A DNA stretch of 7,529 bases. Origin: JAWAPU01 sp038894275 (GTDB taxonomy: Archaea > Nanobdellota > Nanobdellia > UBA10117). The position numbers were made by a program, and so were the translations under genes. A model generated the notes under the pieces. That model searched no databases. It was given only the letters and a program-made list of their open reading frames with translations, and was not told the DNA's origin. Of this stretch, positions 1-7,189 are shown one piece after another. The stretch covers positions 1 through 7,529 of the forward strand of contig JAWAPU010000026.1 in assembly GCA_038894275.1 (NCBI GenBank). Direction: 5' to 3'. The stretch's first letter is position 1, and each line of letters opens with the position of its first letter.

Positions 1-43
1 ATAAAGGAACTAAAATAAAAAAAATAAGGAAAAATTTCTTCAT
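1..43 (-). CDS. Start of a leftward gene with a signal-peptide-like N-terminus (partial)
   Basis: On the minus strand an ATG at 43-41 opens a frame that reaches the window edge without a stop. The 14 visible residues read MKKFFLIFFILVPL: two lysines after the initiator, then an unbroken hydrophobic run, the usual n-region and h-region of a Sec signal peptide or lipoprotein signal. The frame stays open upstream only to a stop near 91-89, and this is the only ATG in it. No strong Shine-Dalgarno sequence precedes it. The gene would be transcribed divergently from the helicase gene. Its function cannot be told from 14 codons. The fragment is short enough to be a chance reading frame in AT-rich DNA, so confidence is moderate at best. 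Confidence 0.45.
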   Translation of the reverse strand, partial: MKKFFLIFFILVPL

Positions 44-149
44 ACTTTTTAGTATTATCGAACCTTTTTTTAAAATGACATAAATTTTTTAAGATAGATT
101 TAAATAATTATTTTTAAAAAATTTAATAAAATAATTGATTATAAGGAAT

Positions 150-167
150 TTTAAAATATATTTTAAA
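150..167. repeat. Perfect 18-bp AT-only palindrome in the divergent intergenic region
   Basis: TTTAAAATATATTTTAAA equals its own reverse complement, with the centre between 158 and 159 and no spacer. It lies about 40 bases upstream of the helicase start codon and 14 bases before the TATAAT hexamer, where it would cover the -35 region of that promoter. This placement would suit a dimeric repressor acting on the defence operon, but no regulator gene is visible in the window. Palindromes made only of A and T arise fairly often by chance in such DNA, so the operator role is speculation. Confidence 0.35.
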
Positions 168-186
168 TAAAATTGACTTTTATAAT
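158..186 (+). promoter_or_regulatory. Candidate promoter for the helicase-methyltransferase operon
   Basis: TATAAT at 181-186 matches the sigma-70 -10 consensus exactly and would start transcription near 193, leaving a leader of about 15 bases before the ATG at 208. The -35 region at a normal spacing (about 157-163) is only a weak AT-rich match. A TTGACT at 173-178 lies too close to be its partner. A second option is TTGATT at 135-140 with TATATT at 157-162 (16-base spacing). AT-rich DNA produces such hexamers readily, so the position is tentative. Confidence 0.3.
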
Positions 187-207
187 ATATCAAAAAAAAG
201 ATTAATT

Positions 208-3200
208 ATGGCCTATTTTATTACAAATCTAAAAGAAAAAAATCTTAAAGAAAGGTTAATGGATCTGATTCGTATAAGTTCGGAACTTAAATTTCTTGTA
301 GGTTTTTTTTATTTTTCTGGACTAAAAGAATTTTATGAAATATTAAAAGAACTATACAATAAAAATGAATTGCCAGACGAATTTTTAAAAATCCTTGTAG
401 GTCTTAATGTAAGTGAGACATTGTATGGAATTATAGAAGTTGGCGAACCATCTCGTAACTATAGTAATCAGGATCTTCAAAACCAATATTTTTTATCTAT
501 TAAAAATTCCTTAGAGGCAGAGACATTTGATACTAAAGAATTTTATGAACAAGCAAATTTTTTCATTGAATTAATTAAAAAAAATAAGATCATAATTCGA
601 AAAACTTATAAACCAAATCATTCAAAACTTTATTTTTTTAAACTTAAAGATCAAACATTAAGAGAGTCAGTTTTTATTACTGGTAGTAGTAATCTTACAA
701 AATCTGGTCTTATTAATCAAAATGAATTCAACGTAGAAATTAGTGATTTTGGAACAAAAGAAGCAGAAGAATATTTTGATACCTTATGGAAGGAAGCAGT
801 TCGCATTACAGAAGATGATAATATAAAACAAAAACTTATAAATTTTTTAAATAATGAAACTTTATTAAGAGAAATTACACCCTACGAAGCCTATGCTTAT
901 GTTCTTAAAACTTATTTAGACACTTATAAAGGTAAAGATATTAGCGAAAGAATTTTAGATATTTTTCAAGAAAATGGATATACTCCTTATGAATATCAAT
1001 TAGATGCAATTAAACAAGCCCTATCCATTATTGAAAAGCATAATGGTGTAATTATAGCAGACGTAGTAGGATTAGGAAAGACTATCATTGCTTGTGCTGT
1101 TGCTTTTGAATTAAAAAAAAGAGGAATTGTGATTGCTCCACCAGGATTAGTTGGAGATGAATTTGAAAATTCTGGTTGGCAAGGCTATTTAGAAAAGTTT
1201 AGTTTAAAAAAATTAGGTTGGCAAGCTTATTCCCTTGGAAAATTAAAAGAAATCAAAGATAAAATATCAAAAACAAAAGATATAGAAGTTGTAATAATTG
1301 ATGAAGCTCATCGATTTCGAAATCAAGATACAGAAAGCTATGAAGACTTAATAAATATATGTAGAGGAAAAATTGTTATTTTACTTACGGCTACTCCTTT
1401 TAATAATACTCCATCTGATATTTTTTCTCTTTTAAAATTATTTATAATCCCCAAAAAATCCACAATAACGATTAGTGATAATTTAGAATATAAATTTAAA
1501 AAATTTAAAAATACTTTTTATAAACTTTTTTATATAAAAAGATATATAAATTCTAATGATAATTCTAAAAAAGAAAAAGTTCTTAATTATTATAAAACTC
1601 TTTTTGGAAAAACGAATGTTGATCTAAAAAAAGTAGAAAAGCGTGCAAATTTACTTGCGAAAGAAATCAAATCTGTAATTGAACCAGTAATAATTAGAAG
1701 AAATCGATTAGATCTTCAAAAAAATCCTAATTATGAAAAAGAAATTAATCAACTCTCTATTGTAGATAATCCCAAAGAATGGTTTTTTGAATTAACCACA
1801 GAACAATTAAATTTTTATGAACGAGTGATTACTAAATATTTTGCTTTACCAGAAGAAGGGGGAGAATTCAAAGGAGCTATCTATATTCCTTTTCTTTATA
1901 AATTTGGTATTCAAGAATTTAAGAAACTTCTTGATAAAAATTCATACGATATAAGCGAAATTCTAGAAGAAGAAATAAAAGACCAAGATCTAAAAAAACT
2001 AGAAGCAATTTTTCAATATTATCAACAATTTAATTTATATGATTTTATGAGAAAGCTTTTTGTAAAAAGATTCGAAAGTTCTTTCGGTGCATTTAAACAA
2101 AGCATTGAAAATTTTATAAAAACCTTAGAAAATGTTCTTAAGTTTATAGATAAGAGTCAAAAATATATATTAGATAGAAACCTAATAAAAAAAATTTATG
2201 AAAAAACTGAAGATGAAATTAAAGAAGAATTAAATAAATACAAAAAAGAAATCTCAGAAAACAAATATCCAGAGTATCACGAAGTTTATGAATTAGATCA
2301 ATTTAAAAATAAAGACGAGTTTCTTTCTGATATTAAAAAAGATAAGGAACTTTTTGAAGGAATTCTTAAAGAACTTGAACAACTTAAACTTACAGAAAAT
2401 GATCCAAAAGCAAAAAAATTAGTAGAAGAACTCAAAGAAAGTTTAGAAAATGAACCAAAAAGAAAAATAGTCATCTTTTCTGAATATATAGATACAATAA
2501 AACATCTTGAAAAAATTCTTGAAGAAAATAAATTCAAAGTTCTTGTTGTAGCAGATAACTTAACTCAATCTAAAATTAAAGAAATAATCGAAAACTTTGA
2601 TGCTTCCTATCCAGAAGATAATCAAAAAAACGATTATGATATTCTTCTTGCAACAGATAGAATTTCCGAAGGCTTTAATTTGAATCGTGCTGGAATGGTT
2701 ATTAATTATGATATTCCTTGGAATCCAGTTCGTGTAATTCAAAGAGTGGGAAGAATCAATCGTATTAGTAAAAAGGTGTTTGATAAACTCTATATAGTGA
2801 ATTTCTTTCCAACAGAAAAAGGGTCAGATTATGTAAAAAGTAGAGAAATTGCAGCAAGTAAAATGTTTTTAATTCACAAAGCATTAGGAGAAGATTCAAA
2901 AATTTTTGATATCAGCGAAGAACCAACACCTTCTGGATTATACGGAAAAATTCAAAAAAATCCAGATTACCTAGAAGAAGAAAGTTTTTATACAAAAGTT
3001 CTAAAAGAGTACGAAGAAATAAAAAATAAAATTCCAAATATAGAAGAAAGATTAAGTCAATTTCCAAGTAAAATTAAAATTGCACGAAAAAGAGAAAAAA
3101 ATCAAATTTTTGTTATAATAAAAAAAATAGGAATTCATGTTTATTATAAAGATTTAACTAAAGAAAATAGCGAAGTAGAAACTAAAAACTTAGAAGAGGT

Positions 3201-3615
3201 TTTAGATCAATTAAAATCTATCTCCATAGAAGAAAAATCGATTTCTGTTAGTAATACATTTTGGAATGAATATGAAAATATTAAAAAACATTCGGAAGAA
3301 AAAATTTCTTATTCGGAAAATAGCTTAGAACAAAGATCAATCAATATTTTAAAAACCCTATTAAATAGCAATAAAAAAGAAATTGAAAATTACAAAAAAT
3401 TTATTGAAATGCTTTTAGAAGATATCTTATATTACGGAACTTTGCCTTATTATACTTTAAGAAAAATTACAAATTTAAAAATTAATAAAACAGAATATTT
3501 ATTAAAAGAATTAGAAGAATTAAAAAATAGCTTAGGAGAAAATTATCTAAATAAAGAAAAAATCAAAGCAATAAAAAAAGAAATTATCATAGCTATAGAG
3601 GATAGATATGAATAG
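208..3615 (+). CDS. PLD-nuclease/SNF2-like helicase fusion, restriction/translocation subunit
   Basis: This is probably the ATP-dependent DNA translocase and nuclease subunit of a restriction-type defence system, acting on foreign DNA in the cytoplasm. Residues 1-200 form a phospholipase-D-like domain with HSK at 138-140, GSSN at 159-162 and NEFNVE at 172-177. Only one HxK set is present, so an active site would need a dimer, as in Nuc and BfiI. Helicase motifs follow in order: Q264 (YEYQ), Walker A DVVGLGKT 285-292, IAPPGL 309-314, DEAH 365-368, TATP 394-397, an SNF2-type IIRR (495-498), L-T-T-E-Q-L-N-F-Y (529-537), KIVIFSEY 753-760, LLATDRISEGFNL 813-825 and QRVGRINR 845-852. An insertion of about 200 residues with KRFESS (620-625) and a Lys/Glu-rich, probably coiled-coil stretch (660-750) separates the two lobes. 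The C-terminal 280 residues are unassigned. The ATG at 208 is the first start after an in-frame stop at 142-144; no Shine-Dalgarno is seen. The 3' end overlaps the methyltransferase gene by 8 bases. No key helicase motif is missing. It resembles DISARM DrmD and COG3886-type helicases. Confidence 0.88.
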   Translation: MAYFITNLKEKNLKERLMDLIRISSELKFLVGFFYFSGLKEFYEILKELYNKNELPDEFLKILVGLNVSETLYGIIEVGEPSRNYSNQDLQNQYFLSIKNSLEAETFDTKEFYEQANFFIELIKKNKIIIRKTYKPNHSKLYFFKLKDQTLRESVFITGSSNLTKSGLINQNEFNVEISDFGTKEAEEYFDTLWKEAVRITEDDNIKQKLINFLNNETLLREITPYEAYAYVLKTYLDTYKGKDISERILDIFQENGYTPYEYQLDAIKQALSIIEKHNGVIIADVVGLGKTIIACAVAFELKKRGIVIAPPGLVGDEFENSGWQGYLEKFSLKKLGWQAYSLGKLKEIKDKISKTKDIEVVIIDEAHRFRNQDTESYEDLINICRGKIVILLTATPFNNTPSDIFSLLKLFIIPKKSTITISDNLEYKFKKFKNTFYKLFYIKRYINSNDNSKKEKVLNYYKTLFGKTNVDLKKVEKRANLLAKEIKSVIEPVIIRRNRLDLQKNPNYEKEINQLSIVDNPKEWFFELTTEQLNFYERVITKYFALPEEGGEFKGAIYIPFLYKFGIQEFKKLLDKNSYDISEILEEEIKDQDLKKLEAIFQYYQQFNLYDFMRKLFVKRFESSFGAFKQSIENFIKTLENVLKFIDKSQKYILDRNLIKKIYEKTEDEIKEELNKYKKEISENKYPEYHEVYELDQFKNKDEFLSDIKKDKELFEGILKELEQLKLTENDPKAKKLVEELKESLENEPKRKIVIFSEYIDTIKHLEKILEENKFKVLVVADNLTQSKIKEIIENFDASYPEDNQKNDYDILLATDRISEGFNLNRAGMVINYDIPWNPVRVIQRVGRINRISKKVFDKLYIVNFFPTEKGSDYVKSREIAASKMFLIHKALGEDSKIFDISEEPTPSGLYGKIQKNPDYLEEESFYTKVLKEYEEIKNKIPNIEERLSQFPSKIKIARKREKNQIFVIIKKIGIHVYYKDLTKENSEVETKNLEEVLDQLKSISIEEKSISVSNTFWNEYENIKKHSEEKISYSENSLEQRSINILKTLLNSNKKEIENYKKFIEMLLEDILYYGTLPYYTLRKITNLKINKTEYLLKELEELKNSLGENYLNKEKIKAIKKEIIIAIEDRYE
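3597..3602 (+). promoter_or_regulatory. Shine-Dalgarno site for the methyltransferase gene
   Basis: AGAGGA lies 5 bases before the ATG at 3608, inside the last codons of the helicase gene. It is the only convincing ribosome binding site in the window. With the 8-base gene overlap (ATG at 3608, helicase stop TAG at 3613-3615), it supports this start and allows terminating ribosomes to restart on the second gene. Confidence 0.7.
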
Positions 3616-6600
3616 TGATTTTTATTTTCAATTAGAATCACTAACTAAAAATTTTCAAATAGATACATTAGTAGAATTTTTTAGAAATAAGATAAACCAA
3701 TTTATACCTTTACAAGAAGAAAAAAATGTATACAATGATGACAGATTTTTTGACTGCCAAAAAATAGGAGAAATTCCCTTTAGCAGTTACAAAAAATTAG
3801 TTCTTTACTCCTTTAAAACAAATTCTGAACTAACAGAAAGAAGTAGTAAGAAAGCCCAATACATAAAAGGAAAAACTATTATAAAGGAAGAAAATGCAGA
3901 TGCTGGAATATTTATCTTTTATGATAATTCTGGCAAATTTCGATTTTCATTAATCATTGTAGACTATGTTGGTACTAAAAGACAATGGAGTAATTTTAAA
4001 AGATTTACTTATTTTGTTAATCCAGAAGAAACAAACAAAACATTTATCCAAAGAATAGGCGATGGAGATTTTTCAAACCTTGATTCAATAAAAGAAGCTT
4101 TCTCAGTAGCAAAGCTAACAAAAGAATTCTATCAGGAAATTGCAAATTGGTATTTCTGGGCATTAAAAGTAGTACGATTTCCACAGGATGCAAAGTCTGA
4201 ACCAAATGGTAAAAATATTGCCCTTATAAGACTTATCACTCGAATTATATTTATTTGGTTTATGAGGCAAAAAGGTATCGTTAAAAAGGAACTTTTTGAA
4301 AAAAATTTTCTTAGAGATATCTTAAAAGACTTATCAGACGATGAAAGCACATATTATAAGGCAATTCTTCAGAATCTTTTTTTTGCAACTCTTAATACAC
4401 CAATTGAGCAAAGAAAATTTCGAAGAGGAGAAAGATATCAAGGTTATTTAAACAAAGATTATATGAACCATACATATTTTAGGCATCATAGTCTCTTTAA
4501 AGACCCTAACAGGATGGAAGAACTATTTAAAGATATTCCCTTCTTAAATGGTGGACTTTTTGAATGTCTTGATAAAGCAAAAAATGATGAATCTAACGAA
4601 ACAGGTAGAGAAATTCGCATAGATGGTTTCTCTGACGATCCTAAGAAACAACCTTATGTACCAAATTTTTTATTTTTTTCTGAAGAAAGAGAAGAAGACC
4701 TAAATGAAGATTATGGCACAAAAAATAAAAGATACAAAGTAAGAGGTCTTATTCCTATTTTTATGTCCTACAATTTTACTATTGATGAAAACACACCAAA
4801 TGACGAAGAAGTTGCTCTTGATCCAGAACTTTTAGGTAAAATATTTGAAAATCTTCTTGCAAGCTATAATCCAGAAACCGCAACAACAGCAAGAAAAGCT
4901 ACAGGAAGTTATTATACACCTCGCGAAATTATAAATTTTATGGTAAAGGAAAGTCTAAAAGAATATTTGAGCAATTATTTGGAAAAACAAACTCTTGATC
5001 AAAATTCTCAAAGCAATATAAACCCAGAAGCTTTTGATAAACTTTTTTCTTATGATGACGACACAAACCCCTTTGACGAAGAAACTACTAATAAATTGAT
5101 CAATGCTATTCACAATCTTAAACTTCTTGACCCTGCTGTGGGTTCTGGTGCATTTCCTATGGGAGCATTACATCTTCTTGTTCATATACTTCATAAATTG
5201 GATCCGCATAATGAAAAATGGAAAGAAGAACAAATTAAAGCTTTAAGTTCTATTAAAGATCCAAAAGTAAAACAAGAGGCATTAGAAAAAATCGAAGAAA
5301 TTTTTAGATACAATGAACTTGACTATGGAAGAAAACTTTATCTTATCCAAAATTGTATCTACGGGGTTGATATCCAACCTATTGCTATTCAGATTGCGAA
5401 ATTGAGATTTTTTATATCCCTTCTGGTAGATGAAAAGTTAGATAAAACAAAGCCTAATTTTGGTATTGAACCTCTACCTAATTTGGAAACAAATTTTGTA
5501 GTAGCAGATACATTGATTGAATTACCAAAACCACAACAACTTAGTTTGACTGATCCAAAAATCCAAGAATTAGAAAAGAAACTTAAAGAAACAAGAAACA
5601 ATTACTTTATGGCAAAAACTCGAGAAGAGAAAGAAAACCTAAAAAAGAAGGATTCTGATATAAGAAAAGAACTTGTAGAACAACTTAAAAAAATTGGTTT
5701 TCCTAATGAATCCACAGAAAAGATTGCTCGATGGAATCCATACAATACCAATAAAGCTGCGGATTGGTTTGATCCCGAATGGATGTTTGGACTTAAAGAA
5801 GGATTTGATATAGTAATTGGTAATCCACCGTATATACAACTTCAAAAAGATAGTGGTAGACTTGCTAAACTTTATGAACAACAAAATTATACAACCTTTA
5901 CTCGAACAGGCGATATTTATACTTTGTTTTATGAAAAAGGACTACAACTTTTAAAATCCGAAGGTTATCTTTGTTATATTACCTCTAATAAATGGATGCG
6001 TGCAGGTTATGGAGAAAAATTACGAACATTTTTTAAACAATATAATCCCCTATTGCTTTTAGATTTAGGTCCAGATATTTTTGAAAATACTACCGTAGAT
6101 ACAAATATTTTGTTAATTCAAAAAGCTCAAAATCAAAATCAATTAAAAGCCCTTACTTTACAAAAATCTAATCGAATAAATTTTGAAGAACAAATCAAAA
6201 AAAATAGTGTTTTACTAACTAATCTTTCTACGAATGCTTGGTTTATTGGCAATAATGCGGAACAAAAATTAAAAGAAAAAATAGAAAGCATCGGAAGACC
6301 CCTAAAAAATTGGGATGTAAACATTTTTCGAGGTATATTAACTGGTCTTAACGAAGCCTTTATTATTACTACTGAAAAACGAAAGGAAATACTTGAAAAT
6401 TGTAAAACTGAAGACGAAAGAAATCGAACCGAAGCTATTATCAAACCAATTTTGCGTGGAAGAGATATTCATAGATATTTCTATGAATGGAATGAATTGT
6501 GGGTGATTGTTATTCCTGCAGGGTGGACAAATCAACATAAAGGTAAAAAAAAAGCAAATACATTTATTTATGATCAATTTCCATCATTGATGAATCATTT

Positions 6601-7135
6601 AAAAAACTTTGAAGAAAAAGCTAAAAAAAGGGATGATAAGGGAGACTATTGGTGGGAACTTCGTAAATGTGCTTATTACCAAGAGTTTGAAAAAGAAAAG
6701 GTAATTTACTCAGAAATTGTAAGACAACCTCAATTTTATTTTGATACTGAAAAATTTTATGTAGAGGCAACAAGTTTTTTAATGACAGGACAGAATACCA
6801 AATACTTATGTGGATTATTAAATTCAAAACCAATTACTTATTTCTTTAAACACTGGTATGCAGGTGGTGGTTTAGGAGAAGATGGTTTTAGATATAAAAA
6901 AGCATTTTTAGAAAATATACCCTTGCCCCCAATTGAATCAAGAAATTCGAACCTAACAAAAAAAATTGAATCCTTTGTAGATAAAATATTATCAGACAAA
7001 AAGAAAGACAAAAATGCTGATACAAGAAAATGGGAAGAAGAAATAGATCAATTAGTATATAAGTTGTATAATTTATCAGATGAAGAAATAAAGATTATAG
7101 AAGAAATGGAACCAAAAATTGATACAAGTTCTTAA
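3608..7135 (+). CDS. Eco57I/PglX-like adenine-N6 DNA methyltransferase with target-recognition domain
   Basis: This protein probably transfers a methyl group from S-adenosylmethionine to adenine N6 in a specific site, protecting host DNA and supplying sequence recognition for the helicase-nuclease. The motif order X-I-IV-VIII-TRD is that of gamma-class amino-methyltransferases: motif X GSYYTPREI (433-441), motif I LLDPAVGSGAF (506-516), YGVDIQPIAIQIAKLR (585-600), VVADTL (631-636), catalytic motif IV IGNPPYIQL (737-745, NPPY 739-742) and TSNKWMR (792-798). Residues about 890-1110 look like a TaqI/Eco57I-type specificity domain, with RGILTGLNEAF (908-918), ILRGRDIHRYF (948-958) and LCGLLNSK (1067-1074). 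The first 420 residues are family-typical (FSVAKLTKEFY 165-175, FLNGGLFE 312-319, LLGKIFENLL 408-417). The nuclease-like N-terminus has SFK at 68-70 where an active PD-(D/E)XK fold would have E-x-K. A helical segment (650-697) separates motifs I and IV. The length suits Type IIG and PglX proteins. It is co-transcribed with the upstream helicase. A stand-alone Type IIG enzyme is the alternative, less likely because of the overlap. Confidence 0.9.
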   Translation: MNSDFYFQLESLTKNFQIDTLVEFFRNKINQFIPLQEEKNVYNDDRFFDCQKIGEIPFSSYKKLVLYSFKTNSELTERSSKKAQYIKGKTIIKEENADAGIFIFYDNSGKFRFSLIIVDYVGTKRQWSNFKRFTYFVNPEETNKTFIQRIGDGDFSNLDSIKEAFSVAKLTKEFYQEIANWYFWALKVVRFPQDAKSEPNGKNIALIRLITRIIFIWFMRQKGIVKKELFEKNFLRDILKDLSDDESTYYKAILQNLFFATLNTPIEQRKFRRGERYQGYLNKDYMNHTYFRHHSLFKDPNRMEELFKDIPFLNGGLFECLDKAKNDESNETGREIRIDGFSDDPKKQPYVPNFLFFSEEREEDLNEDYGTKNKRYKVRGLIPIFMSYNFTIDENTPNDEEVALDPELLGKIFENLLASYNPETATTARKATGSYYTPREIINFMVKESLKEYLSNYLEKQTLDQNSQSNINPEAFDKLFSYDDDTNPFDEETTNKLINAIHNLKLLDPAVGSGAFPMGALHLLVHILHKLDPHNEKWKEEQIKALSSIKDPKVKQEALEKIEEIFRYNELDYGRKLYLIQNCIYGVDIQPIAIQIAKLRFFISLLVDEKLDKTKPNFGIEPLPNLETNFVVADTLIELPKPQQLSLTDPKIQELEKKLKETRNNYFMAKTREEKENLKKKDSDIRKELVEQLKKIGFPNESTEKIARWNPYNTNKAADWFDPEWMFGLKEGFDIVIGNPPYIQLQKDSGRLAKLYEQQNYTTFTRTGDIYTLFYEKGLQLLKSEGYLCYITSNKWMRAGYGEKLRTFFKQYNPLLLLDLGPDIFENTTVDTNILLIQKAQNQNQLKALTLQKSNRINFEEQIKKNSVLLTNLSTNAWFIGNNAEQKLKEKIESIGRPLKNWDVNIFRGILTGLNEAFIITTEKRKEILENCKTEDERNRTEAIIKPILRGRDIHRYFYEWNELWVIVIPAGWTNQHKGKKKANTFIYDQFPSLMNHLKNFEEKAKKRDDKGDYWWELRKCAYYQEFEKEKVIYSEIVRQPQFYFDTEKFYVEATSFLMTGQNTKYLCGLLNSKPITYFFKHWYAGGGLGEDGFRYKKAFLENIPLPPIESRNSNLTKKIESFVDKILSDKKKDKNADTRKWEEEIDQLVYKLYNLSDEEIKIIEEMEPKIDTSS

Positions 7136-7189
7136 TATAACAAAAGATCTTATAGTTGACATTAGATATCTTTAAGAAATTTTCAATTT

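Noticed and set aside
3..83. Plus-strand open frame ending at a TAA (81-83), possibly the tail of an upstream gene
   Set aside because: Only 26 low-complexity codons with no recognisable content, and it overlaps the better-looking leftward signal-peptide start.
102..113. Second palindrome AAATAATTATTT in the intergenic region
   Set aside because: Twelve bases of A/T only are expected by chance at this composition, and it lies away from the candidate promoter.
303..310. T8 tract in the PLD coding region as a phase-variation switch
   Set aside because: Runs of eight A or T recur through the window (for example 17-24, 192-199, 1113-1120, 4377-4384), so this one does not stand out.
2298..2742. 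Minus-strand open frames inside the helicase gene
   Set aside because: They lie opposite a strongly supported coding sequence, are Ser/Phe-rich as expected from antisense of Lys/Glu codons, and show no motif or start signal.
4132..6833. Several minus-strand open frames of 70-101 codons inside the methyltransferase gene
   Set aside because: All are antisense shadows of a gene with intact methyltransferase motifs; they overlap each other and have no recognisable domain.
7156..7161. Consensus TTGACA as a -35 for the lipoprotein gene
   Set aside because: No acceptable -10 hexamer lies 16-18 bases downstream, so a promoter cannot be supported.
7143..7173. Possible hairpin AAAGAT/ATCTTT after the methyltransferase gene
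   Set aside because: The stem is 6 bp, AT-rich, with a 19-base loop and no following U-tract, so it is not a credible terminator.
31..7183. Inverted 10-mer AAGAAATTTT at both edges (minus strand 40-31, plus strand 7174-7183) as cassette ends
   Set aside because: It is short and low in complexity, likely by chance in this AT-rich DNA, and on the left it lies inside the putative leader codons.
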